This document shows positions 55,767-64,000 of a stretch of 64,000 bases of DNA, one piece after another. Source of the stretch: Salipiger pentaromativorans (GTDB lineage: Bacteria > Pseudomonadota > Alphaproteobacteria > Rhodobacterales > Rhodobacteraceae); NCBI RefSeq assembly GCF_024721115.1, contig NZ_JAMDHK010000002.1:1-64000 (forward strand). Direction: 5' to 3'. Position numbers and translations under genes: made by a program. The stretch's first letter is position 1. Every line of letters begins with the position of its first letter. The notes under the pieces were generated by a model. It searched no databases and was not told the DNA's origin. It saw nothing but the letters and a program-made list of their open reading frames with translations.

Positions 55767-56864
55767 ATGGGATTTCGCATGGGGATCGTGGGTCTGCCCA
55801 ACGTGGGCAAATCGACCCTGTTCAACGCGCTGACCAAGACCGCCGCGGCGCAGGCGGCCAACTTCCCCTTCTGCACCATCGAGCCCAATGTGGGCGAGGT
55901 GGCGGTGCCCGACGCGCGGCTCGACAAGCTGGCCGAGATCGCCAAATCGCAGAGCATCATTCCCACCCGCATGACCTTTGTGGACATTGCGGGGCTGGTG
56001 AAAGGCGCGTCGAAGGGCGAGGGGCTCGGCAACCAGTTCCTCGCCAACATCCGCGAGACCGACGCCATCGCCCATGTGCTGCGCTGTTTCGAGGACGATG
56101 ACGTCACCCATGTGGACGGCCGCGTCGATCCGGTGAGCGATGCCGAGACCATCGAGACCGAGCTGATCATCGCCGACATGGAATCGCTGGAAAAGCGACT
56201 CCAGAACATCACCCGCAAGGTGCGCGGCGGCGACAAGGAGGCGGTCCAGCAGGAGCGGCTGATGAAAGCCGCGCTGGCGATGCTGGAAGAGGGCAAGCCC
56301 GCGCGTCTGGTCGAGGTCGATGCCGAGGACCTGAAACAGTGGAAGATGCTGCAACTCCTGACCTCCAAGCCGGTGCTTTATGTCTGCAACGTCGATGAGG
56401 ACGAGGCCGCCACCGGCAACGCGCTCTCGGCCAAGGTGGCCGAGATGGCCGCCGCTCAGGGCAATGCGCATGTGGTGATCTCCGCCAAGATCGAAGAGGA
56501 AATCAGCCAGCTCGACGCCGAGGAGGCCGAGATGTTCCTCTCCGAGCTGGGGCTGGAGGAGGCGGGGCTCGACCGGCTGATCCGCGCCGGCTACGAACTG
56601 CTGCACCTCGAGACCTATTTTACCGTGGGGCCCAAGGAGGCGCGCGCCTGGACGATCCGCAAGGGCACGCTGGCGCCGCAGGCGGCGGGCGTGATCCATG
56701 GCGATTTCGAAAAGGGCTTCATTCGCGCCGAGACCATCGCCTTCGACGATTTTGTCGCCTGCGGCGGCGAGCAGGGCGCCAAGGAAGCCGGCAAGATGCG
56801 CGCCGAGGGCAAGACCTATATGGTCAAGGACGGCGACGTTCTGCATTTCCTCTTCAACACCTGA
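55767..56864 (+). CDS. ychF: Redox-regulated ATPase YchF/OLA1
   Basis: A 365-residue Obg-family ATPase: G1 GLPNVGKST, G3 DIAGLVKGASKGEGLG, a coiled-coil insertion and a C-terminal TGS domain. NVDE takes the place of the usual G4 NKxD, which is why the family prefers ATP. GGGAG precedes the ATG. Confidence 0.97.
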   Translation: MGFRMGIVGLPNVGKSTLFNALTKTAAAQAANFPFCTIEPNVGEVAVPDARLDKLAEIAKSQSIIPTRMTFVDIAGLVKGASKGEGLGNQFLANIRETDAIAHVLRCFEDDDVTHVDGRVDPVSDAETIETELIIADMESLEKRLQNITRKVRGGDKEAVQQERLMKAALAMLEEGKPARLVEVDAEDLKQWKMLQLLTSKPVLYVCNVDEDEAATGNALSAKVAEMAAAQGNAHVVISAKIEEEISQLDAEEAEMFLSELGLEEAGLDRLIRAGYELLHLETYFTVGPKEARAWTIRKGTLAPQAAGVIHGDFEKGFIRAETIAFDDFVACGGEQGAKEAGKMRAEGKTYMVKDGDVLHFLFNT

Positions 56865-56929
56865 GCCTGTCCGGGGTGGGGCCCGGGGAGGGGTCTTGCC
56901 CCTCACCGGCATCGCAGGGGAGGAGTGCC

Positions 56930-57709
56930 ATGCGCATCTCGGCCAATCTCGGCTTTCTCTATACCGATCTGCCGCTGCCCGACCGGATCCGCGCCGCGAA
57001 ACGCGACGGGTTCGACGCGGTGGAATGTCATTTCCCCTATGACACGCCCGTGGCCGAGACGCGCGCCGCGCTGGACGAGACCGGCCTGCCGATGCTGTCG
57101 CTGAACACCGCGCCGGGCAGGCCCGGGACGGGCGATTTCGGCCTCGCCGCGCTGCCGGGCCGCGCCGAGGAGGCCCGGGCCGCCGTCGCGCAGGCAGTGG
57201 CCTATGGCGCGGCGGTGGGCGCGGGCTGGGTGCATGTCATGGCCGGCAAAAGCGCGGGGGCGGCGGGGGCCGAGGAGGCGTTCCGCGCGACGTTGTCGCT
57301 GGCCTGCGATCTGGCCGCCGCGCAGGGCATGGGGGTGCTTATCGAACCGCTCAATCCGCGCGACGTGCCGGGCTATCACCTGAGCACCGTCGAACAGGCG
57401 GCCGAGACGATTGCCGCGCTCGGGCGCGACAATCTGAAGATCCTCTTCGATTGTTATCACGTCCAGATCACCCAGGGCGATCTTACCCGGCGTTTCGCCG
57501 CGCATCTGCCGCTGATCGGCCATGTGCAGATCGCCGCCGTGCCCGACCGCGGCGATCCGGATCACGGCGAGATCCGCTATGACTGGCTGCTGCCGGCCTT
57601 TGCCGAGGCGGGTTATCGCGGCGATGTGGGCGCGGAATACCGCCCGCGCGGCGGTGCGCCCGCCTGGCTGCCGCCTTTGCGCGCGGCGCTCGGGTCAGCG
57701 CCCGTCTGA
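56930..57709 (+). CDS. hyi: Hydroxypyruvate isomerase-like TIM barrel
   Basis: A 259-residue xylose-isomerase-like TIM-barrel protein with Glu/His metal ligands (VLIEPLNPRDVPGYHL, LFDCYHVQITQGD, IGHVQIAAVPDR, EYRPRG) as in Hyi. It would interconvert hydroxypyruvate and tartronate semialdehyde or act on a related 2-ketose. GGAGGAG precedes the ATG. The 3' end overlaps the convergent kinase gene by 15 bp. Confidence 0.87.
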   Translation: MRISANLGFLYTDLPLPDRIRAAKRDGFDAVECHFPYDTPVAETRAALDETGLPMLSLNTAPGRPGTGDFGLAALPGRAEEARAAVAQAVAYGAAVGAGWVHVMAGKSAGAAGAEEAFRATLSLACDLAAAQGMGVLIEPLNPRDVPGYHLSTVEQAAETIAALGRDNLKILFDCYHVQITQGDLTRRFAAHLPLIGHVQIAAVPDRGDPDHGEIRYDWLLPAFAEAGYRGDVGAEYRPRGGAPAWLPPLRAALGSAPV

Positions 57710-58618
57710 GGGGCCGGGCACGGCCTCGGGCACCAAAGCGCCCGGCGCCTGGATCACCCGTGCCGCCAGCGCCATGGCCTGTCCGGCGGCATCCCGCAGC
57801 GGCAGGCCGGTGGCGAGCCCGGCCAGCAGCCCGGCGGCAAAGCTGTCGCCCGCGGCGGTGCTGTCGGTCACCCGCGCCACCGGCCGCGCCGGCACCGCCG
57901 CGCTGCCCGCCTCGCGCTGCCACAGCAGCAGATCGCCGCCGCCGCGCTTTACCGCCACCAGATCGGCGCCGTGCCGTCGGTAGCGCGCGACCGTCTCTGC
58001 AGGGTCCGTCTCGCCAAAAAGCGTGCGTTCCTCGTCGAAGGAGGGCAGCACGATATCCGCCGTGCGCGCGCCCAGCGTCAGCCCCTCGCGCATCGCTTCG
58101 CGGCTCTCCCAGAGCTGCGGGCGCAGGTTGGTGTCGAAGGCGACGATGGCGCCCTTCTTGCGCGCCCGGGCCAGCGCGCCGCAAAAGGGCTCGCGGCTTT
58201 TCGGTGGCAGGATCGCCAGGGTGATCGCCGAAAAATAGAGCATCTCGCGCCCCTTCAGCACACCGTCGAGCCAGCCCAGATCCTCGGCCAGAAGCCGTGC
58301 CGCCGATTGTCCGCGCCAGTAGGAGAATGCCCGCTCGCCCGCCTCCAGCGAGATCATGTAAAGCCCCACCGTGTGCCCAGGCAGGCGGCGGATGGCGTCG
58401 GTGTCGATGCCCTCGCGCTCCATGAAGGCCAGCATCTCGTGGCTGATCGCGTCCTCGCCGACGCAGCTTGCGTAGCCGACCGTCCAGTCGGCGGGCAGCA
58501 GCCGGCGCGCGTACCAGGCGGTGTTGAACGTGTCGCCGGCAAAGCCCCGGCGATACAGCCCGTCGCCGGCATCGGACATCTCGACCATACATTCGCCGAG
58601 GGCAAGAAAGGCGCTCAT
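57695..58618 (-). CDS. PfkB-family sugar kinase, 2-keto-3-deoxygluconate kinase-like
   Basis: A 307-residue ribokinase-fold kinase: LGECMVEM, GGDT-like segment FAGDTFNTAWYARRL, FDTNLRPQLW and catalytic DSTAAGDSFAAGLLAG. The pattern fits KDG kinase (KdgK), which feeds uronate or deoxy-gluconate breakdown into the Entner-Doudoroff route. It lies next to a FAD-linked D-hydroxyacid dehydrogenase on the same strand. Confidence 0.87.
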   Translation of the reverse strand: MSAFLALGECMVEMSDAGDGLYRRGFAGDTFNTAWYARRLLPADWTVGYASCVGEDAISHEMLAFMEREGIDTDAIRRLPGHTVGLYMISLEAGERAFSYWRGQSAARLLAEDLGWLDGVLKGREMLYFSAITLAILPPKSREPFCGALARARKKGAIVAFDTNLRPQLWESREAMREGLTLGARTADIVLPSFDEERTLFGETDPAETVARYRRHGADLVAVKRGGGDLLLWQREAGSAAVPARPVARVTDSTAAGDSFAAGLLAGLATGLPLRDAAGQAMALAARVIQAPGALVPEAVPGPSDGR

Positions 58619-58648
58619 GGAATTCTCTCCCTTTGAGGCGGCTCCGGG

Positions 58649-60022
58649 TCAGGGGGCGGGGGGCAGCAGCTTGCCGGGGTTCAGGATGCCCTGCGGATCG
58701 AAGGCCGCCTTGAGACGGCGCATATAGGCCAGGGCGGCGCCGTGTTCGGCCTGCATATAGCCCTGCTTGCCCAGCCCGATGCCGTGTTCGCCGGTGACCG
58801 TGCCGCCCAGCCGCAAAGCGGCCTCGGCCAATGCGCCCGAAAAGGCCAGAACGCGGTCGCGCTGCGCCGTGTCGCGCGGGTCGAAGCGCACGCCGCAGTG
58901 GAAATTGCCGTCGCCCACATGGCCGACGATCGTGCAGGTCAGCCCGCGCGCGGCGGCCTCGCGTTTGGCCTGCGCAACCGCCTCGGCCAGCCGCGAGATC
59001 GGCACGCAGACATCGGTGGAAAAGGTCCGTTTCTCCTTCCCCGGATCCAGCGCCGAGATCGCGCCGAGCGCGCCATGGCGCAGGTTCCACAGCGCGTTGC
59101 GGGCCTCGGTCGTGTCCGCATCCTTCCAGCCGCCGGCGCCGGCCTCCCGCGCGATCTCGCGGAACCGCGTCACCTCTTCGCGCACCGCGGCGGGGGCGCC
59201 GTGGAACTCCAGAAACAGATGCGGCCGCTCGGGCAGGGCGGTGCCCATGTGCCGGTTGAAGCCGCGCACCATCATCTCGTCCACCAGCTCGATCCGCGCC
59301 ATCGGCAGCCCGCTCTGGATCGTCAGGATCACGCAATCCACCGCCGCCGCCACATCGTCGAAATGACAGGTGGCCGCCGCGATGGTCTCGGGCTGGCCCT
59401 GCAGCTTCAGCGTCAGCTCGGTGATCAGCCCCAGCGTGCCCTCGGAGCCCACCAGAAGATGGGTCAGGTCGTAACCCGCCGAGGATTTGCGCGCCGCGCT
59501 GCCGGTGCGGATCACCGACCCGTCGGCCATCACCGCCTCGAGCGCGAGCACGTTCTCGCGCATGGTGCCGTAGCGCACCGCGGTGGTGCCGCTCGCCCGC
59601 GTCGCCGCCATGCCGCCGAGGCTGGCATCGGCGCCGGGATCGACCGGAAAGAACAGCCCCGTCGCGCGCAGCGCCGCGTTGAGCTGCATCCGCGTGACCC
59701 CGGGCTGCACCACCGCGTTCATGTCTTCGGCATTGACCTGCAACAGCTTGTTCATGCGTGAGAAATCGAGACTGACTCCGCCATGGGCGGCAAGGTGCTG
59801 ACCTTCGAGAGAGGTGCCGCTGCCGATGGCGGTCACCGCAATTCCGGCGCCGGCGCAGGTGCGCAGGATCTGCGCCACCTCCTCGGTGGTTTCGGGATAG
59901 GCGACCGCATCGGGCAGCATCTCGTCGAAATGCGCCTCATTGCCCGCGTTCTGGCGCCGCGCGGCCAGCGAGGTCGCAAAGCGCGGGCCGAGCAGATGGT
60001 CGAGAGCCTCGAAGGCGGTCAT
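58649..60022 (-). CDS. FAD-linked D-2-hydroxyacid dehydrogenase (D-lactate/glycolate type)
   Basis: A 457-residue oxidase of the GlcD/D-lactate dehydrogenase family: PCMH FAD-binding part (AIGSGTSLEGQHLAAHGGVSLDFSRMNK, DPGADASLGGMAATRASG) and C-terminal FAD-oxidase domain ending TGEHGIGLGKQGYMQAEHG. GGAG is five bases before the chosen ATG. D-lactate, glycolate or a sugar-derived hydroxyacid are possible. Confidence 0.9.
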   Translation of the reverse strand: MTAFEALDHLLGPRFATSLAARRQNAGNEAHFDEMLPDAVAYPETTEEVAQILRTCAGAGIAVTAIGSGTSLEGQHLAAHGGVSLDFSRMNKLLQVNAEDMNAVVQPGVTRMQLNAALRATGLFFPVDPGADASLGGMAATRASGTTAVRYGTMRENVLALEAVMADGSVIRTGSAARKSSAGYDLTHLLVGSEGTLGLITELTLKLQGQPETIAAATCHFDDVAAAVDCVILTIQSGLPMARIELVDEMMVRGFNRHMGTALPERPHLFLEFHGAPAAVREEVTRFREIAREAGAGGWKDADTTEARNALWNLRHGALGAISALDPGKEKRTFSTDVCVPISRLAEAVAQAKREAAARGLTCTIVGHVGDGNFHCGVRFDPRDTAQRDRVLAFSGALAEAALRLGGTVTGEHGIGLGKQGYMQAEHGAALAYMRRLKAAFDPQGILNPGKLLPPAP

Positions 60023-60138
60023 GTCTCTCTCCGGGGGCGGGGATTGCGCTTGCATTCGGTATATCAGCCGGGGAAGTTGAGGCAAGACGGGCCGCGCGAG
60101 GGGGCGGAGGGCCCGGAACCGTTACCGGGAGGGGGCAT

Positions 60139-60876
60139 ATGAGCCAGGGCATCGTCATCACCGGCGCGGGCAGCGGCATCGGCCGCGCCACCGCGCGGGC
60201 GTTTCTCGAGGCGGGCTGGCGGGTGGCGCTGGTCGGGCGCCGTCAGGCCACGCTGGAGGAGAGTGCGAACGGCGATCCGAACGCGCTGATCCTGCCGTTC
60301 GACGTTGCCGACCCGCAGGCGGTCGAGGCCGGATTCGCTCAGGTCGCCGCGCGCTGGGGGCGGCTTGATGCGCTGTTCAACAACGCCGGTGTGTTCCTGA
60401 AGGGGGCAACGATCGACGAGATCGCGGTCGAGGACTGGCTGGCGCTCTCCTCGGTCAATATCACCGGCATGTTCCTCTGCGCCCGCGCGGCCTTTGGCCA
60501 GATGCGCCGGCAGGCGCCGCAGGGCGGGCGGATCATCAACAACGGCTCGATCTCGGCGCATGTGCCCCGCTGGGGATCGGCGCCCTACACGACCTCGAAA
60601 CACGCGATCACCGGGCTGACCCGGTCGCTGAGCCTCGACGGGCGCGCCTTCAACATCGCCTGCGGCCAGGTGGATGTGGGCAATGCGCTGACCGACATGG
60701 CCGCGCCCATGGCACAGGGCGTGCCGCAGGCCAATGGCGAGATCGCGCCGGAGCCGGTGATGGATGTGGCGCATGTGGCCTCGACCGTGCTGCATATGGC
60801 GGGGCTGCCGCTCGACGCGAATGTGCAGTTCGTCACCGTGATGGCGACGGCCATGCCCTATATCGGCCGGGGCTGA
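60139..60876 (+). CDS. Short-chain dehydrogenase/reductase
   Basis: A 245-residue SDR with TGAGSGIG nucleotide loop, NNAG, Ser in NNGSISA and catalytic YTTSKHA. GGAGG precedes the ATG. The downstream FAH-family hydrolase suggests a sugar-acid route, possibly of the 2-keto-3-deoxy-fuconate type, but this is only context. Confidence 0.9.
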   Translation: MSQGIVITGAGSGIGRATARAFLEAGWRVALVGRRQATLEESANGDPNALILPFDVADPQAVEAGFAQVAARWGRLDALFNNAGVFLKGATIDEIAVEDWLALSSVNITGMFLCARAAFGQMRRQAPQGGRIINNGSISAHVPRWGSAPYTTSKHAITGLTRSLSLDGRAFNIACGQVDVGNALTDMAAPMAQGVPQANGEIAPEPVMDVAHVASTVLHMAGLPLDANVQFVTVMATAMPYIGRG

Positions 60877-61047
60877 GGCGGCGATGTCGTGCCGGCACCC
60901 GCGCTGCGGCGGGCCTGCGACCCGGAGCGCGATCCCGTGACGGTGATCCCGGTGCCGGGCGGCGATCCGGGCGATCTTGCCAAAGACATTCCTGCCGCGT
61001 GTCCGGTAAAGGCCGGCGCGGCGGATCCGAAGAAGGAGGATTGAGAC

Positions 61048-61893
61048 ATGAAACTCTTGCGTGTGGGTGCCCGCGGCGCGGAACGGCCGGCGGTGCTGGA
61101 TGCGGCGGGGCAGATCCGCGATCTGTCCGGTCTGGTGCCGGATTTTGCCGGGCAGGGGGTGTCGCCCGAGGCGCTGGCGGCGATCCGGGCGCTGGAACTG
61201 ACGGCGCTGCCGGTGATCGCGCCCGACACGCGGATCGGCGCCTGTCTGGCCTCGGTGCCGAATTTCTTCTGCATCGGGCTGAACTATGCGCGGCACGCCG
61301 CCGAAACCGGCGCCGAGCCGCCCACCGAACCGATCCTCTTTTCCAAGGCCAGCTCGGCGCTGTCGGGGCCCTGCGATCCGGTCACGCTGCCTGCGGGCTC
61401 GGAGAAATCCGACTGGGAGGTGGAGCTGGGTGTGGTGATCGGGCGGCCCTGTTCCGGCGTCACCGAGGCCGAGGCGCTGGAGTATGTGGCGGGATATTGC
61501 ACGGTCAACGACCTCTCCGAGCGGGCCTGGCAGATGGAGCATGGCGGCCAGTGGATCAAGGGCAAGTCGGCGCCGGGCTACGGCCCCTGCGGCCCCTGGC
61601 TGGTGACGACGGACGAGATCCCCGACCCGCAGGCTTTGCGTCTGTCGCTCGATCTGAACGGCGCGCGGGTGCAGGAGAGCGACACGTCGGACATGATTTT
61701 CGGCGTGGCCCAGATCGTGTCTTACATGAGCCGGTTCATGACGCTGATGCCGGGCGATCTGATCGCGACGGGCACGCCGTCGGGCGTGGGGCTGGGCATG
61801 AAACCGCCGCGTTTCCTGCGCCCGGGCGATGTGCTGGCGCTGCGTGTGGAGGGGCTTGGAGAGCAGCGCCAGGAGATCGTCGCGGCCGGCTGA
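61048..61893 (+). CDS. Fumarylacetoacetate hydrolase-family protein
   Basis: A 281-residue FAH hydrolase with metal ligands in SDWEVELGVVIG and the loop FCIGLNYARHAAE and TGTPSGVGLGM. AAGGAGGA precedes the ATG. Similar proteins are annotated as 2,4-diketo-3-deoxy-L-fuconate hydrolase or ureidoglycolate lyase; with an SDR 170 bp upstream the sugar-acid role is more likely. Confidence 0.9.
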   Translation: MKLLRVGARGAERPAVLDAAGQIRDLSGLVPDFAGQGVSPEALAAIRALELTALPVIAPDTRIGACLASVPNFFCIGLNYARHAAETGAEPPTEPILFSKASSALSGPCDPVTLPAGSEKSDWEVELGVVIGRPCSGVTEAEALEYVAGYCTVNDLSERAWQMEHGGQWIKGKSAPGYGPCGPWLVTTDEIPDPQALRLSLDLNGARVQESDTSDMIFGVAQIVSYMSRFMTLMPGDLIATGTPSGVGLGMKPPRFLRPGDVLALRVEGLGEQRQEIVAAG

Positions 61894-62016
61894 GCATGCC
61901 GCGGGGGGCTGCCGTTGCGGCGGCGGATCCGGCGATGGCGGGCGGTTTGGAGATAGTGTTCGGGAGGGGGCAAATTCTGCTTGTTTTTCCGGAACGCGAT
62001 CCTTAGACAGGCCGGC

Positions 62017-62106
62017 GGAGACGTGGCCGAGTGGTCGAAGGCGCTCCCCTGCTAAGGGAGTAGGCGGGAAACCGTCTCGAGGGTTCGAATCCCTTCGTCT
62101 CCGCCA
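62017..62106 (+). tRNA. tRNA-Ser (anticodon GCT)
   Basis: A 90-nt class II tRNA with encoded CCA. Acceptor GGAGACG pairs with CGTCTCC, anticodon stem CTCCC/GGGAG around CTGCTAA, a long variable arm, and T arm GAGGG-TTCGAAT-CCCTT. Confidence 0.97.
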
Positions 62107-62614
62107 CCAAAACCCGTCTTGTTTTGGATATTTACCAAATAAAAACAAAACGGTAGATCGACGCGCTCTGCGCGCAATCCGTCGTTTTGCCTTGTTGTTG
62201 TGTGATAGACATTCTTTCTGTGTTTCCGGCAGACCCCGAATGAACCCGAACTTTTCCGAATGGGTCAATGAAACAAGGGCTTTTCAGGAGGTTTGAAAGG
62301 TGCTGAGCCTTCGCCAAGGCATGTCTTTCAGTAAACCGCAAAACGGGTCTGAAATGGCGATGTAGAGCGGTTTCAGGGTGGGGCTGGTAAGGGGCGCCAT
62401 GGAGGCGTCATAGCCAATAAAGCAAGGCGTTTGAAACGGATTTCATGGGCTCTGATGCGCCGCCGCCCAGCATCGGAACATGCAAATGGCGTTGCATGTT
62501 GCCGTGGCGCGCTACATGTTCAGAAAAACAATTAATTATCAGCGTCTTGGGTGATGTGATCGGAGCCAGGCCACGCCGCGAAACATGCAACGGGTTTTCG
62601 CGGAAGCGCCAGCC
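62107..62614. other. AT-richer gene-free stretch behind tRNA-Ser
   Basis: About 500 bp lower in GC than the surroundings, without a convincing gene. It has CATGCAA (62479-62485) with TTGCATG (62492-62498) and another CATGCAA at 62584. Together with the recombinase remnant it looks like the residue of an element once inserted at the tRNA. I saw no second copy of the tRNA 3' end. Confidence 0.5.
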
Positions 62615-63110
62615 CTAAAGTCCTGACAGGTCACCGCTCGAAATTGGTGTATAGACCAGAGCGTCTGGCTCTAGGCTGGCGATGGGCACCTCGCGTTCCA
62701 GCACCTTGCCGCCGCCATCGCCCTTGACGTGTTTGTAGCCCCTGGGCGCCCAGAAACAGAAATACCCGGCCTTGAGACGTGCCTCATGCGGTGGCGGACC
62801 TGTTCGGCGTTCTTGTCGCAGTGATGCTGGGCAAAGGGTGCTGCGACGAGTTCGAATGTCTTTTGATACGCATCGTCGCCGAACTCAATGGAAGGGCTCT
62901 CTAACCGCGCGCCAACCGCGCCGATGGCGCCCCGCAGCTTGATGGCGGCTTCGACAGAGCGTGCGATGCGCGAGATGTCGGCGACGATCACGGCCGGTTC
63001 GTGTTTGCGATGCTTGCGCAGCCAGCTCAGAAGCCGCTCCATCTCGGGGCGGTCGGCGATACCGCCGGAGCAGCCTTCTCCGCGAACACGGCTCCGACGG
63101 TGTCTGCCTC
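62615..63110 (-). pseudogene. Decayed large serine recombinase/resolvase
   Basis: Translated in three frame segments the stretch reads VFAEKAA, then IADRPEMERLLSWLRKHRKH and VIVADISRIARSVEAAIKLR, then AGYFCFWAPRGYKHVKGD and KVLEREVPIASLEPDAL, which is the resolvase catalytic domain passing into the Recombinase domain. Single-base shifts occur near 63069 and 62783. The N-terminal part with the catalytic Ser is missing, since the DMT transporter gene ends 18 bp upstream. The C-terminal zinc ribbon and coiled coil are also absent. It cannot encode an active enzyme. Confidence 0.85.
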
Positions 63111-63128
63111 CGCTCCGGGGAGGGATGT

Positions 63129-64000
63129 CTAGCGCGCCCCTTGCGGAAGCCCGGCGGAGGGTGGCAGGGAAACGGGCCGGTTGGCGCGCCCGCCGAGCCA
63201 GACGCAGAGCAGCACAAGCACCATGCCGGCGGCCTGGACGGGGCCGGGGATCTGACCAAGCACGACCATCCCCAGCAGCACCGCCGTGACCGGGCTCAGA
63301 AAGCCCAGCGGCGCGACCGCGTTGGGCCCCAGCCGGGCAATGCCCCGGAACCAGAAGAGATAGCTCACCGCCCCGCCGATCAGCGTCAGCCAGGCGAAGC
63401 CGGCGATATTGGCAGCGCTCAGCGCCGGCAGCGGCGGTTCCAGGAGCAGGGCCACGGGCAGCAGCAGCAGTCCGCCGGCGGTCAGTTGCCAGGCGGTGAA
63501 GGTGAGCGCGGGCACCGGCGGCTGCCATTTGCGCGTCAGGACCGTTCCCGCCGCCATCGACAGCGCCCCTCCGAGCGCGGCGGCAAGGCCCAGCGGATCG
63601 AGCGTGGCCGCTGCCGGGCTGAGCACCAGCAGTCCGACGCCGATCAGCCCGCCGATCCCCGCCAGCACCGCCCCGCGCCGCACCGGCTGGCCGAGCAAGA
63701 GACTGGAGAGGCCCAGCACGATCAGCGGCTGTACCGCGCCGACCGTGGCGGCCATGCCGCCGGGCAGGCTGTAGGCCGCCACGAAGAGCAGCCACCAGAA
63801 CAGCGCGAAATTCAGCACGCCCAGCAGCACGACGCGGGCGATCCAGAGACCCCGGGGCAGGTGCCGTGTGAGCGCAAGCAGGATCAGCCCGGCGGGCAGG
63901 GCGCGCAGCATCGCGGCGGTCAGCGGATAGCCTTCGGGCAGCGCTTCGGTGGTGATCAGATAGGTGCTGCCCCAGACTGCGGGTGCTGCCGCCGCAAGGG
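63129..64000 (-). CDS. EamA/DMT-family transporter (5' end outside window)
   Basis: At least 290 residues with ten expected membrane helices in two EamA halves (GVLNFALFWWLLFVAAYSLPGGMAATVGAVQPL, broken in the ORF calls by an internal Met). The reading frame stays open to the window edge with VWGSTYLITTEALPEG, the usual first-helix region, so the start lies beyond position 64000. Possible amino acid or metabolite exporter; substrate unknown. Confidence 0.9.
   Translation of the reverse strand, partial: LAAAAPAVWGSTYLITTEALPEGYPLTAAMLRALPAGLILLALTRHLPRGLWIARVVLLGVLNFALFWWLLFVAAYSLPGGMAATVGAVQPLIVLGLSSLLLGQPVRRGAVLAGIGGLIGVGLLVLSPAAATLDPLGLAAALGGALSMAAGTVLTRKWQPPVPALTFTAWQLTAGGLLLLPVALLLEPPLPALSAANIAGFAWLTLIGGAVSYLFWFRGIARLGPNAVAPLGFLSPVTAVLLGMVVLGQIPGPVQAAGMVLVLLCVWLGGRANRPVSLPPSAGLPQGAR

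Noticed and set aside
54306-56912. 868-codon frame antisense to MATE and ychF
   Set aside because: His/Gln/Arg-rich shadow; YchF and MATE are certain on the other strand.
62132-62590. Two short leftward frames (69 and 60 codons) behind tRNA-Ser
   Set aside because: No ribosome sites, no family resemblance and unusual composition; left as non-coding scar DNA.

Overview
The window is chromosomal DNA from a GC-rich alphaproteobacterium of the Rhodobacteraceae (Roseobacter/Salipiger-like). Evidence for this is ordinary bacterial gene organisation at roughly two-thirds GC, many ATGA start/stop couplings, families typical of that group (ParE, LepA, TrpB, RplY, YchF, DUF3572, an H-NOX/diguanylate cyclase pair, an ECF sigma with an EF-hand protein) and many LysR/MerR-controlled catabolic genes. 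I see no CRISPR array, intact prophage, rRNA or complete insertion sequence. The assignment is by recognition of protein families; no database search was possible.

Layout. 1-8.4 kb: a low-GC HEPN-like gene behind parE, small exported proteins, a beta-barrel protein, lepA, and a protein with a long Ala/Ser/Phe/Asp repeat. 8.6-14 kb: a lipoprotein, a HisD/HpsN-like dehydrogenase with divergent LysR, an alpha/beta hydrolase, a Nudix hydrolase and DUF983. 14.2-20.7 kb is a signalling block: EF-hand protein, ECF sigma, membrane protein and Spy-like protein; a PleD-type cyclase with degenerate receivers; DUF3572 plus a HAD phosphatase; an H-NOX protein translationally coupled to an HNOBA-GGDEF cyclase; then tRNA-Gln. 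20.9-29.8 kb: a LysR-controlled polyamine-type ABC transporter fused in one tightly coupled transcription unit to a class III aminotransferase, a BKACE beta-keto acid cleavage enzyme, a GNAT and an acetylpolyamine amidohydrolase. This looks like a complete import-and-degrade system for an acetylated amine or amino acid and is the best candidate here for an undescribed pathway.

29.8-40.5 kb: cytochrome c, LysR plus glutaryl-CoA dehydrogenase, then a leftward fatty-acid/acyl-CoA oxidation cluster (two MerR regulators, an acyl-CoA dehydrogenase, GST, thiolase, cupin, FadJ-type bifunctional enzyme). 40.6-50.5 kb: thioesterases, MATE, trpB, MFS, rplY, lldD, ZIP transporter, argC, trpA. 50.7-64 kb: PPK2, DUF2461, DUF1007 with a NicO metal transporter, MATE, ychF, sugar-acid genes (hydroxypyruvate isomerase-like, KDG kinase-like, FAD-linked D-2-hydroxyacid dehydrogenase, SDR, FAH hydrolase), tRNA-Ser, a decayed serine recombinase and a DMT transporter running off the window end.

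Beyond genes, two dispersed sequence families stand out: a 24-25 bp palindromic repeat in four copies near gene 3' ends, one of which supplies a stop codon, and a 20 bp motif in four copies, usually downstream of a gene and behind a hairpin. Two leftward genes end with their stop codon in the loop of a long perfect hairpin.
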